Positions 51,601-62,231 of a stretch of 64,000 nucleotides of DNA are shown here, one piece after another. Every line of letters starts with the position of its first letter. Within the stretch, counting starts at the first letter, position 1. A model generated the notes under the pieces. That model searched no databases and was not told where the DNA came from. It saw nothing but the letters and a program-made list of their open reading frames with translations. The position numbers and the translations under genes were made by a program. The DNA comes from Tribonema minus (Eukaryota; Sar; Xanthophyceae; Tribonematales; Tribonemataceae): assembly GCA_017506865.1 (NCBI GenBank), contig JAFCMP010000027.1:248001-312000 (forward strand). Reading direction: 5' to 3'.

Positions 51601-54290
51601 TGGGCATCAGGGCATCCAGCACGTGCCCAGTAACGTTCCACGACTGCAAGGTCCCCGCTGAGAACGTTCTCGGGCAGGTGGGGCAGGGCTACAAGTACGC
51701 CATACAAATCCTCAACGAGGGCAGGATTGGCATTGGTGAGCATCATTAAGTAGGGTTCAGCTAGGGTTAGTACGCCATACAGATCCTCAACGAGGGCAGA
51801 ATTGGCATCGGTGAGCGTCATTTCTAAGTGGAGTTCAGCTGGGGTTAGCTTCAGGAGCTGTGGCGACAAGTAAGCCATCCAGATCCTGAATGAGGGCACG
51901 ATTGGCATTGGTGAGCGTCATCAAGTAGGGTTCAGCTAGACTTAGCATTAGGTATGTCATCTAAATCCTCAATGAGGGCAGGATTGGCATTGGTGAGCAC
52001 CATTAAGTAGGGTTCAGCTGGGGTTAGCATCAAGTATGCCATACAGATGCTCAATGAGGGCAGGATTGGCATCGGTGAGCGCTTGTGTCATGTGGTAGGG
52101 TCAAGCTAGGGTCGGCATCAGCTGGGGTTAGCATCAAGTATGCCATACAGATGCTCAATGAGGGCAGGGTTGGCATCGGTGAGCGCTTGTGTCATGTGGT
52201 AGGGTCAAGCTAGGGTTGGCATCAGAATTTGGTTTAGGTTGACCTAGGATAAAGCATGCAAAGTGGCGTTGTTGTTATCTGGATTATTTGATGTTGCGAC
52301 ACTGGACTTGAGCCTGAGACAACGTTGAGGTCAAGTACGTTCAACTTTGTTGAGCTCTTCACTCAGCGCGCTTGCACTGCAGCCGCTCGCCTCACATGCT
52401 CAGAGGTACCGAGCCTCCAGGGGACTTATGAGAGCCTGACCCTAGCATTATACTCACTTTAATTGAAAGTTCTTGAGCCACTCATAACAGTCCTGGAGTC
52501 AAGGTGCACCACATTTGACGCTCCCAAATACTACCCACTCTCTCTCCGTCCCTATATACCGTGTGCTTCCTGCCTTGCCGCCTGACATTCATGCTGTGTT
52601 CCCCTAGAACTGCTGCTGACGTGCAGTGTGCACCCTAACCCTAACCCAGAGCTCCTGTCTCACTTGCCTGAGACAGGCGCGCAGATGGTCGGGCTGAGCC
52701 TGGGCTGCTTTGAGCACGTCATGCCGTATCTCTTCGAACGCAAGCAGTTCGGCACTCACATCGGGGACTTCCAGGCCGTGCAGCACCAATACGCTCAGGT
52801 ACAAGCACATTACTCGAGCAGTGTATGACCGCGTCGGAGCATGGTCGCTGGCATGCGTACACACCGTCCTGAGCATTCCGTGGCATGCGTGTTTGAATAC
52901 CTGGTTGTGCAAGCGGCTTGTTTAAAATGCACTGCGCTAGTTCCGGGCGATGCACTGCCACCACCTATGTTTGCGGCTACATCTTGTGGGCTGTACATAG
53001 TTGATACAGCTGTACCAGCTCTTGCATCTCTTTTTGCTGTCAGTATGTAACAACGGGTGGAGTACCCGCTGCGGTGGCATCATTGGGGTTTCAGTCAGGG
53101 CGTGAGTGCTTCCATGCGCTGTAACTGCGGGTGAACCCTGAGTGGCGTTGACATTAGCCACATTGCGTGCAGCAGAGCTGTCAAAGCATGTGCGCTGCAC
53201 ATTATGATCTGCTCTTAGGCTCAGGATAAGGGTTCGGGCTGGCCCTAATTAGGAACGGCCAACCCTAATCAGGATTGAAGTACATGGCATGATTACTCTT
53301 GAGCTGTGATGGATGAATGACCCCCCCCTTGCCACACACCCTCCCCCTGTTTCACTGTTTCACATGCAGATGGCCACTGACATTGAGGCAGCGCGGCAAC
53401 TCACATACGCTACGGCGCGCATGAAGGCAAGCGTATCAAGTATACGGTACTTGATCAGTACATTAGCACCGCCTTGTGAAGTTCAATCCTCAGTCTCAGC
53501 GCATCTGTGGTGGCGATGAGGTCGCCTGTCAGGCGATGCTGACGGCTTTGACTTCAACTTCGTGATTGAAGTATCGATACCCCCTATTTAAAACAGAAGC
53601 CCCAAAGCATGCGCCTTCACCAGGTGTCAGCATTCAGCACGCACACTTTCTATCACCAGTGTCGACATGCAACTGGTTCATTTCCTATGCTGCTTGACCT
53701 GCTGTACCATGCATCATCGCAACCAATGTGTAAACTGATCGCTCGACCACTCCTCTATTGCACCAGCTCTCGGCTTGTTGTCTTGTCATCCCTATAGTGT
53801 GCCTCGCGTATGCTAGCAGCAGCCTGCTGTTCCTCAAGTAGGGCACCTAATGCCATGCCACTCTCATCGCGCCAATGGCGGCACCATGCTGCATATTGAT
53901 AAAATCTAACTCTTGCCGAAGGTGAACCTAGTTCAATCCGTTTGTCCTTGAAATGCGGCATTGTTCGCTGCAGCAGCAACTTCAATTGTCACTGATGTAA
54001 CCAACTGGCGCGAAATGGTTCTGATTCTGTCCGCCCCTCCTGTTTATACTGCGCAGGAGGCAGGCCTGCCTTTCGTCAAGCAGGCCGCCATGACCAAGCT
54101 GTTCACGTCGCAGGTGGCGACGCGCACCGCCAGCCAGTGCCTGCAGCTGCTGGGCGGCGTCGGCTACACCAAGGCGTACCTCGCAGAAAAGTACTACCGT
54201 GACTGCATGATAGGCACCATCTACGAGGGCACCTCCAACATACAGCTCAACACCATCGCCAGGCTCATCAAGGAGGAGTTCAAGCCCTAG
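48639..54290 (+). CDS. ACADSB: Short/branched-chain acyl-CoA dehydrogenase, mitochondrial
   Basis: Six exons: 48639-49037, 49813-50112, 51564-51735, 52677-52798, 53370-53426 and 54057-54290, giving 427 aa (animal ACADSB is about 432). The first 45 residues or so are Arg- and Ala-rich without acidic residues, fitting a mitochondrial targeting peptide. Then come the N-terminal helical domain, FAD/substrate motif [12 protein letters not shown] (about 165-176), [40 protein letters not shown], and the C-terminal [10 protein letters not shown] with the catalytic base at about Glu407. The enzyme oxidises branched or short acyl-CoA at the alpha-beta bond in isoleucine or fatty-acid breakdown and passes electrons to ETF. 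Protein alignment places the ends of exons 1 and 5 exactly at GC donors (CAG then GCAAGT; AAG then GCAAGC), so two introns are GC-AG. Arrays of exon-edge copies surround exon 3. Confidence 0.95.
50870..51555 (+). repeat. Echo array before acyl-CoA dehydrogenase exon 3
   Basis: A unit of about 190-240 bp recurs from about 50870. Each contains CAACAATGTTGTCGCTA, one or two ATCTGCCATGTATGCACCCT-type lines and an acceptor-like CACAGAACGG resembling the true acceptor (GCGCAG then AACGG at 51564). At about 51390-51450 a fuller copy of exon 3's 5' end, coding [17 protein letters not shown], has lost its acceptor AG (GCAA instead). Confidence 0.85.
51770..52190 (+). repeat. Five echoes of acyl-CoA dehydrogenase exon 3, 3' edge
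   Basis: After the true donor at 51736, five further copies of the exon end (coding [14 protein letters not shown] and GTGAGC) follow at about 51771-51815, 51873-51917, 51953-51998, 52036-52080 and 52137-52185. The period is about 75-100 bp and each is followed by a TTCAGCTAGGGTTAGCAT-like spacer. The reading frame of most is still recognisable. Confidence 0.9.
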
Positions 54291-56525
54291 CTCATGGAAA
54301 CTTCAAGCCCTAGCTCATGGCAATTTCAAGCCCTGGGAGTGGGGGGCGTGCAGGAGCATCGCTGTGCTCGGGATGCCAAGCTTTGATTGCAGACAGGGCC
54401 TCACTTGAGCTGAGTGTGTGGGGCATGTGGCAGTTTCGGGTTTTGAACGGTAAGGTGTCGCGCTTTGTGTCACTGTGGCAAAGGCGCCTTGTCACTCTCG
54501 TCGATAGGAAGCAAGCTCTGGCACAGCCAGTGGTAAGCTGGCGGTGAGCTGGCGCCCTGAATGTACATAGCATCAGTACAAAAGTAGATGCTGTAGAGGG
54601 TAGGCATGTGTGGATATGGTGCTGAGCACTGTTGAAATGAACGCCTCACCATCGCTGCCTGCACGCGTCACAGCGGATAGGCATATGTAAACAGAGGATT
54701 GTTGCTGTTGTAGCACACTGCAGACATGATCACAGACATAATGAAAAGATCCCTTGCAGGCTTGATGATCCAAAAGCGCCAACGGCTGGGGAGCCCATTC
54801 TGTGCCACGTGTGTCATGTGCTGCCATGATCTCTGTCACTGAAGAAGTGTCCCTCTCTTACAATTGCGGGTTGTGCATCACTGTAGTCGGATTGGCACTT
54901 GCTGGCTGTGTGTCATAGACCGACTCACAGTGGTACCATTCACTTCATGTGTGGCCATTGTGAGATTGGCATTTGCTCTTTGCGTGTCACAGTTGTTTTC
55001 TTTTGAAACGCATCTGCTGACAATGCATGCTGTGAGTCTTGTAAACTTCCAATGCAGCAGCCTTCCTGGGCAGACAAATCATGCAGCACCTCACTCACGG
55101 TAAAGGGCTTCAACAAGCAGCTCATATGTATGCTCACACCTGCGGCATTATGCTGAAGATTACAAGCTGCGACTGACAGTGCATGGGGGTAGCCATCCTC
55201 ATCGCATCAACTTGCCCTGTATGTGATTGATCACCTCGGTTCTTTGGCGCATGTTTCGCATGAGTGAGGCTGGTTCCCGTGGCACACTCCCGACTGAAAG
55301 ACTCATGTCGTTTTGGAACATGCAACCTATGCCATCGACCCAGTTCCACAGTCATCACATCATGCATGTGACACGAGCACCGTTCTAGCAGCTGCAACAT
55401 CATTGCGTGCAAGCGTAATTCAGCACATGGTGGCGTGCACGCAAACAGGCAGCAGCACTCATTCACAAGAGACACCACGGTGGAAACAATGCAGCAGTAC
55501 CTTGGCACGCAAGCACATGGCACCCTCCTTCCGACACAGAGAACAAACCAGGACGTAAGACCAGAAGCAGCAGTGCTCCCCCCACAGAGCAGTGGCACCA
55601 CCCGACTAGTCAACTTGAACTAGTCAACTTGAACTCACACCACTTCTGCAACGGCGAGCGGGCACTACAGGGGGGCTTGATGCAATTAGGCCTACCACCC
55701 TAATGGTTGCATTTGCGCTCAGTTTGCCCATAAGGGGGTGCACATCGAAGCCTCGCGAGTATGCAGCGCAGGGGAGAGAAGGGGGAGGGAGGGGGGTCCC
55801 CCGGTCTTGCAACCATGCCACTACAGCCACTACTATGCACAAAGAGAGGTACAGCCAGAGTGCTGTGTTGAGGCAGAGAACTGGCTTGCAACACAGGCAC
55901 TGTCCGTCGGGACAGACTTGAAGTTGAAGCCTGACGCTCCGCGTGAATGTGATCAGAATGTGATCAGGACGCGGCAGTTACCCTAAATGACACCCCCTTT
56001 GTAGCCTCCACCCCCCTCCCCCCCAAGCGCACTGCCAAGATGGGCAGAGCGTGACGTGACGCATGACAGTCTAGTAGTTTACTACCACTGTACCACCTCA
56101 CGCTGACTGCTCTCCAAACACAGGCAGCCCCGACCCGACCCTGCTCGTGCGCGGTTGCGGTGCACAAAACCTTAGGACTAAGAGTTTGTGCTCGCCTCTG
56201 GGTATGTATGCCTGCCGTCCGCGAGCCAGGAGAGGGAGTGGGATCCTCCGCAACACCACCTCTCCCATACCGGGGAGCAGTGTCACATGAACGCCTGCCA
56301 TGATGCACAGTAGGCGGGTATCCCCCCCCCCCCCTCCCCTGCCCGCCCTCCTGTGCGTCCTGCAACAAACACGCTGGTCTCTTGCTGAGGAGCGTCGCCA
56401 CGGACTATGCCCCGCCAACTTCAACTCTTTGCCTGCCGGCTTCAACTCTCGGCGGAGCCGCCTGCAGCAATGCCGCGCACTCTCCTGCCCACACGCCCCC
56501 CTCATGTCCCCCCACTTTGCTCCCT

Positions 56526-56560
<35 letters not shown>

Positions 56561-56580
56561 ACGCCCCTCCGCGCGCGCTG
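54291..56580. other. Convergent intergenic region
   Basis: This lies between the ends of two convergent genes. Directly after the acyl-CoA dehydrogenase stop, the last bases of the gene (TTCAAGCCCTAGCTCATGG) recur twice with changes at 54301-54335, so even the gene end has echoes. A minus-strand frame of 159 codons (55613-55134) has no recognisable features. A C run of about 33 bases lies at 56528-56560, just downstream of the UBE2Q-like stop. Confidence 0.5.
56528..56560. repeat. Long poly-C run
   Basis: An uninterrupted run of about 33 C on the plus strand, 21 bases beyond the stop of the minus-strand E2 gene, so it would be a G run in that transcript's 3' end. Length estimates for such runs are often unreliable. 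Confidence 0.8.
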
Positions 56581-59500
56581 TCAGATGGCCCAGTTGTGCT
56601 GCTTGGCCGCGCCGCGGAACGCGTTGAGCGAGTTCCTCTCGCAGTACGGCGTGGTCTCGTTGAAGTCGATGCGCGCGTGGCCAAACACCATGAGGAAGCG
56701 CAGCTGCACGATGACCGTCTCAATGTCGTTGGTGGGCGTCCACCCCTGCTTGGTGAGCAGCTCAAAGCAGAAGGCGCCGTCGAGGATGTAGCCCGTCTGC
56801 CGGATGAAGCGCGGGTAGACGACGCGGCAGAAGGGGGGCGAGTACGGGTAGTCCTCCGGGAACTTCATCTCCAGCTCAATGTGCTCCAGCTTCCGCTCCT
56901 TTTTGAGCTTCACCTGCGCAACGGTGTGGGTAGGGCAGCAATAATTAGTTGCGACGAAGCCAGTATAGTAGCCCTGGCACGTGGATGAGCGCCAGCATTT
57001 GCAAGCGCAACCGTGACTTCCTAACCGTATGGCTGACGCTCACTATTGCCTTGACGCTAGGGGACTACTTAGCATACGACTCCTTGCAGAGGCGTCGGCA
57101 ATAGACGCCTTGATGAGGCAAGCACCTGTGCCGGCAGACCTTCGGGTAGCTGGCAGTGCTGTGGCTGTGGAGCTTACGAGGAGGGCCAACAGCACGGTGA
57201 TGCTGATTGCCCCGGGAGGAATGACCCCCTCACCAATGCCCCCCCCCCTCCCCCCCCCCCCCAACCCCCCCTTGCAACACAATGCGCACATGTGCATGAC
57301 ACTAGCCCATTAAACTGAGCATCATCATCAACACCATCAGCAGCAGCGCTCACCATGTCCTCTGCGAGCGGGCAGTCCGTGAAGCCGAAGACCTTGACGC
57401 GCCACAGCGTGAGGTTATCATCGTGCACCAGCTCCAACGTGAAGCCCAGTGAGCTCGTGTCTGTGCGCATGAGTCTGCTCAGATCGCGCATCAGGCGCGT
57501 GTTGGCGCTGCCCGTCGCGCCGCGTGACCGCTTCAGCCCTGTGGAATAGGCGGAATTCACAGTAGTGGTGACTTGTTAGGGTTAGGGTTAGGTTCAGGCT
57601 GAGTATACAAGCACACAATGTGTAGATAGAACTGTATCTTCGTTCTGCACTCGCACGGTACTGTGCATACATACATGCCCGTCGCGCCAGTGACCGCTTC
57701 GGCCCTGTTGCAGAGACGGAATACATGGTATGACTGACCGCTTGAGCGCTTCAATTGAGGCGTGAATGATGGTTAGGGTTAGTAAATAATTGTCGACCTG
57801 TTAGAGTCGGGGTTGAAATAGGGTTGGTGTACAAGGATATCCTGCGGTGTGTAGATGGCTGTATCTTTGTTGCATACTCACACGGTACACACGATGCTGT
57901 ACATACATACATGCCAGCCACAGTCCATTACAGCTTTCAACCCTGAAATGAATGCCCCGTATATTAAAACACTGACGGCTCAATGCTGGCACAAGGTCCT
58001 CAGGTGACTCACCTCGGCGTTCAGCGAGCTGCCGTGTGCACTCTCTGACCCTAACCCTAACCCTAACCCTTACATGCGACACCACAGTGTGTTCAGCACA
58101 GTGTCGACGCCACAGACCAACCAGCAGGTTCGCACTTTTTGGCATTTGTGCGCAGCAGCAGCTGTATCAGCCGAGCGCAGATGGTACGGAGAGACATCAG
58201 CCCCCCCCCTCTCCCACCAGGGGGTGGCTTGAAGTTGAAGTTGATGTTGAGGGTGATGCAGATGTGACGGAACGTGAGCTGGTGCCAAGCCCACATTGAA
58301 TGGCACAATGCCACTCCTTTCTGACTGTGCTACCTAACTCTAAGAAGCTCTGACCATGCAGCAGACAAGCCGTTGGAGCTAATTACTTAGGGCTGGGCAC
58401 GCGTGGTGATAACCCTAACCCTAGGGCTGAGCACGCTTTTGATGCAGCCGATCAAGCCATGTGCGCAGAGTTTCACCACCAGTCTGTGCAGGAGTGGTGG
58501 AAAATCGCTCTGGACCTTCAATGAATGGGTCGCAAGTGATGCTTGGGTAGCGAAGGCACTTGAAGAATTTGGTAGCGATCGTGCTCGTCCTGACTGTGCA
58601 GCAGCGCCAGAACGAACTGCAGTGGCTGTTGCTACAGTGCGTGTCAAAGTACAAGATGTACGGCCACAGCTGCATAATGTTCGCACTGCAGGTCTATACC
58701 AATTCTCATTGTTCCAAACTGTAAGAGGACTCAATGAGAACCCCGACTCTTGCAGTGATAATCAATCCATCAACTCAAGCATGGACAAAGAGGAAAGTGC
58801 CATATGGCAGCTTTGCTCGGCGCTCGCGACTTCACCCTCACCGAACCCTAACTTCAACCTTAGTCCAAGCCAGCATCAGATGAGCTTGTGCCATGTTGAA
58901 TTCAACATTTGACCCTATGCTGGCCTAACCCTACAGAAGCTTCAACTATAGTCCAAGCCAGCGCCAGGTGAACCTTGCACCATGGTGACGCCAAGATTGA
59001 AGCATTAGCTTCAGCAAGACTGTCTGCCGTGATGATAGGCCAAGCTATACAGATGTGTCGGCAGGTTACCGGTATGCGCATATGCAGTGGAGCCTCACAA
59101 TGCAAGTGCTCACCTGATCTCTACAGCGATGCGCCTCTCGATTTTTAGGGTCAAGGGTTAGGGTTTGGATTTACGGTTTGGGTTAGCATCCACGCCGCTC
59201 CGCTGATCACAATACCTTCCGCTGGTGCCTCATCAACCCTATATGTTATCCCGCGTACCCCTGGCTTTGCTGAGCGCTGCAGCCCCACGTGGCGTACTTC
59301 AACTTCAACCTTGGCTGACGCGACAGTCTCAAGGCCACTGCGGAAGAGCATCGCGGAAAAGAGGGCACTAAGTAGCGCAGCTGAGCGTGTACCGCTCGCA
59401 CACATTCCGTACAAAAGACCCTGCGCAGTCTAGTTGACCATATATACATCGCAGTACATACATACCTATGAGCGGCGACCCTGTCCTCCCACGTCCTTGT

Positions 59501-60003
59501 GGCCTTGTTGTCAGTCCAGTTCACATACACGCAGACTTAGACACACACCTATGAGGTTGTTGGTCCAATTCACCATACACACACACGTACATACGTCCTC
59601 ACCTATGAGCGGCACCTCGTCCCTGTCCTCCCACGTCCCCATGGCCTTATTGTTAGTCCAGTTCACCATACACACCTACATATATACATACGCACCTATG
59701 AGCGGCACTGTCCTCCCACGTCCCCGTGGCCTTCTTGTTAGTCCAGTTCACCATACAAAGTATTACATACATACATACATATGTACATGCGTACCCACCT
59801 ATGAGCGGCACCTCGTCCCTGTCCTCCCACGTCCCCGTGGCCTTGTTGGCCGACACAGCCTTCTCCGCATACTTGGCCGCCAGCTCCGTATCGTCCACGT
59901 TATCCATACCCATGTCCTCCTGGTATTCGTAGTCCGACTCGCCGTCCGAACCCTTGTCGGAGGCCGGCCCCGCTATGCACCTGAGCGGTGCCATCGCAAT
60001 CAA
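56581..60003 (-). CDS. UBE2Q: UBE2Q-type ubiquitin-conjugating enzyme (E2)
   Basis: Three minus-strand exons: 60003-59799, 57538-57354 and 56913-56581, in phase. The length is about 237-240 aa depending on whether the Met at 60003 or 59994 is used. The first exon is acidic and disordered (SDGESDYEYQEDMGMDN). The second holds RLMRDLSRLMRTDTSSLGF and the WRVKVFGF strand. The third has FPEDYPYSPPFCRVVYPRF, then GAFCFELLTKQGWTPTNDIE with the catalytic Cys at about 176. The ELLTKQGW context is typical of the UBE2Q class, which lacks the usual HPN motif of other E2s. It should carry ubiquitin as a thioester in the cytosol or nucleus. It is shorter than animal UBE2Q1/2 and lacks their N-terminal RWD-like part, so it is closer in size to UBE2QL1. 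Introns of 2.3 kb and 0.4 kb carry exon-edge copies. Confidence 0.9.
57650..57725 (-). repeat. Echo of E2 exon 2, 5' edge
   Basis: The acceptor (CAACAG) and first 35 bases or so of exon 2 recur in the upstream intron, then run into a CATACATACATGCC spacer. A far more decayed copy may lie near 57910-57950 after the same spacer. Confidence 0.7.
59460..59760 (-). repeat. Three echoes of E2 exon 1, 3' edge
   Basis: The end of exon 1 (coding KATGTWEDRDEVPLIG and its GTGGG donor) recurs at about 59695-59745, 59605-59660 and 59465-59520 in the downstream intron, separated by CATACATACAT-like spacers. In two copies the codons for RDEV are deleted, in the other most are kept. Confidence 0.85.
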
Positions 60004-60845
60004 GATAGGGTTAGGGTTTGGTTAAAATAAAAGGGAAAATGAAAACACCGGTCAGGGCATGATGCGTGGGGACCTGTGCCCACACGTGTCAGTCATGCTG
60101 CTGAGCGTTGTCGCGGGTAAGTTACACTACTGAGTTGAAGAGCCACAAAGGTGATCACTCCTCTCTTTTCCCTTTTCTCTGCAAACGCTTTGGCTTTTGT
60201 GGCTGCATCTTGCTGTCGATTTTCGGGTGAGCGTCACCATTTGTGATTAACCTGCATGCATGTAAAGCGTGCCTGCCAGTGCCAAGTGTGCTTCCAGGTG
60301 ACTGAAAGCATGAGTCGCTGGGGAGCAAGAGAGTGTCGCTGCGCGTGTCGGCTTTCAGGGGGAGTGCACGCCACATAACACAGGCTCACGTTAGCACATG
60401 GTAACAAAGTTGAATTTGCGTGCTGCCGATCACAATGGCACCACACCACAAAGCATGGGTAGCTAGCTCGGAGCGCAAAACAACATCAGTTCCACTTGTT
60501 GAAGATCTTCAGCTTTAATTCTCCTGGAGCTGCAGCAGGAGTTGATGCTGGCCAAACTCGCTTCTGGCACTGCTCAGGCCGTCCCTACCACCAACCAAGA
60601 GACGTGCTTCCTGGGATGCTGGCTGCACTACAGTGGAGAACTGTGGAGAACTGAAACCTGACACTGAGCTGCCCGGCGATCAGCGATGGACCAAAAGAGC
60701 AACACAACCAGCAAGCAGTGGCGAACTAGGGTCGCGCCAAGTGGCCTGCTGAAAGTATGCTCATGACAATGCTGCAGCGCTGAAACAGCGGCCTGGTCAG
60801 TGATAAAAGCGTACTGATCAGTTGAGGCGCCGAGGATGTGTGAAC
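60004..60845. other. Spacer between the E2 gene and a small unknown gene
   Basis: Both flanking genes are on the minus strand, so this contains the E2 promoter and the 3' end of the small gene. I see no gene or clear signal in it. Confidence 0.5.
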
Positions 60846-61202
60846 TCACTTGTACACTCCGAGCGCTTCCTTCAGCACTGTCTCCACCCCGTTCGCCACC
60901 GACACAGCTTCCTCCAAATTTTCCAGCCACAAGTTGTCTCCCAGGAAGTCGTCACGAGTGCTGCAGGTGAAGCCGCTCCCTGGCGCCTTCTTTATTGTGA
61001 ACTCGTGTTTGCCGTGAATGCTTAGAGTGGCTTCCCATGGCCGGTCCGGATAGGGCAGAGCAGAGGTACACTCAACGACAGTCATCTCGTATCTGGCAGC
61101 TAGCGCGTTGATGTCATCACCACTGCCAGCGTCCTTGACTGCTGCCAATGCTCCCTTGTCGGCGGTGACACTGCCTTTGCCGCGGGAAGCGCTCGCCATC
61201 AT
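60846..61202 (-). CDS. Small protein of unknown function (118 aa)
   Basis: A single open exon from ATG at 61202 (a second Met follows directly) to TGA at 60846. The composition is that of a folded protein, with NALAARYEMTVVECTSAL, RPWEATLSIHGKHEFTIKKA and NLWLENLEEAVSVANGVETV. No signal peptide or membrane segment is present. I do not recognise a family. The stop lies in AAGTGAGTTC, which also fits a splice donor after AA, so the real gene may continue in another exon. Third positions are GC-rich as in the neighbouring genes, which supports coding. Confidence 0.6.
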   Translation of the reverse strand: MMASASRGKGSVTADKGALAAVKDAGSGDDINALAARYEMTVVECTSALPYPDRPWEATLSIHGKHEFTIKKAPGSGFTCSTRDDFLGDNLWLENLEEAVSVANGVETVLKEALGVYK

Positions 61203-62231
61203 GTCGCCTGGGAGTTACCGTCGTCTGCTTCTTTGGTGGTCACTCTCGGCTCAGGATTGGCGTCCGCGAAGCACAAGGGTCAGCACATCAGCATCACACA
61301 CAGACCACTACACTTGCAGGCTACCAGCAGCAGGCTCTAGAGCGTCCAGGGCGTGGTAGACGGGGGTTTAAAAAAAAACAATAGGGCTGGCGCCAATAAT
61401 GTGGAAGCACGAACTATGAGAATAAGGTCGACCCCCTTTGTTCTAGTAGGCTCTTTTTTTTACAAAGCATTGGGGCATCTGATGAGTGTTGTTGCTGTTG
61501 CTGTTTGTTGCACCTGCGAGGCAGTCCAGTTTACAAGCACCGGTGCAGCAGCACATTCTCTTGCTGTGTGAAGAGTTTTCAGCATTGCAGCCAGCTTTCA
61601 GGTTTCCTCTCACTGGACTTGCTGAATTCTTGAATGTTGCTGCCACAGGACTGCTCTGGGCATCGACAGCAAATTCATGAATGCGCCAGGAAGTCAGGAA
61701 ATTCGCGGATTGATGATGCAAATGTCTGCCAGCAGTGCTCTTCAGTACGAAGGGTAGAACGCAGAACACAGGCATTGAGGGGCATATCACAATCAGCCAC
61801 TTTGCATGCCTGTCTTCTAAACACACATTGGCAAGCAGTGGCAATTGCAAATGATCAACTTCAAGTTGAAGATGACACTTTAACTTCAAGTAGCATGTAT
61901 GTTTGTCGCGAGCTTTTGACATTGCCTTCTCTGACTGCTCCTTGGGCGCATCCATTGCTACGGCCGCATACTAGAAGCTCAACAGCATGCAAGAGCACCT
62001 TTTACAACAACTACTTCCAGGGGTGTTTCAACTTGAACTTGAGCTCCGAAACGGCGGCGCGGCGGCGGCTGCTTGCGAAATACATTTTCATTTCAAGTTT
62101 TGTTTTCAGCTGGCTCTCTCCACTTTCACCGAGCCTACTCGCGCCAACATGAGCTCTTCTTTGGCGACCCCACTCGGTGCCACACTCTGCTGCACAAGCA
62201 CCATCAGGACTGACGAATACAGGCAGGCGAC
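61203..62231. other. Divergent spacer
   Basis: Between the start of the small minus-strand gene and the start of the plus-strand Cys-rich gene. It has a T run and an A run near 61372-61382 and 61450-61458, and AACTTCAA/TTGAAGTT motifs at 61855-61875 and 62028-62045. No gene is recognised. Confidence 0.45.

Noticed and set aside
55134..55613. Minus-strand frame of 159 codons
   Set aside because: No domain, leader or exon-like codon use. It is probably a chance opening in the intergenic region.
58403..58912. Open plus-strand frame of 169 codons
   Set aside because: It begins and ends inside telomere-like repeats within an intron of the E2 gene, has no recognisable domain, and lacks the codon bias of real exons here.
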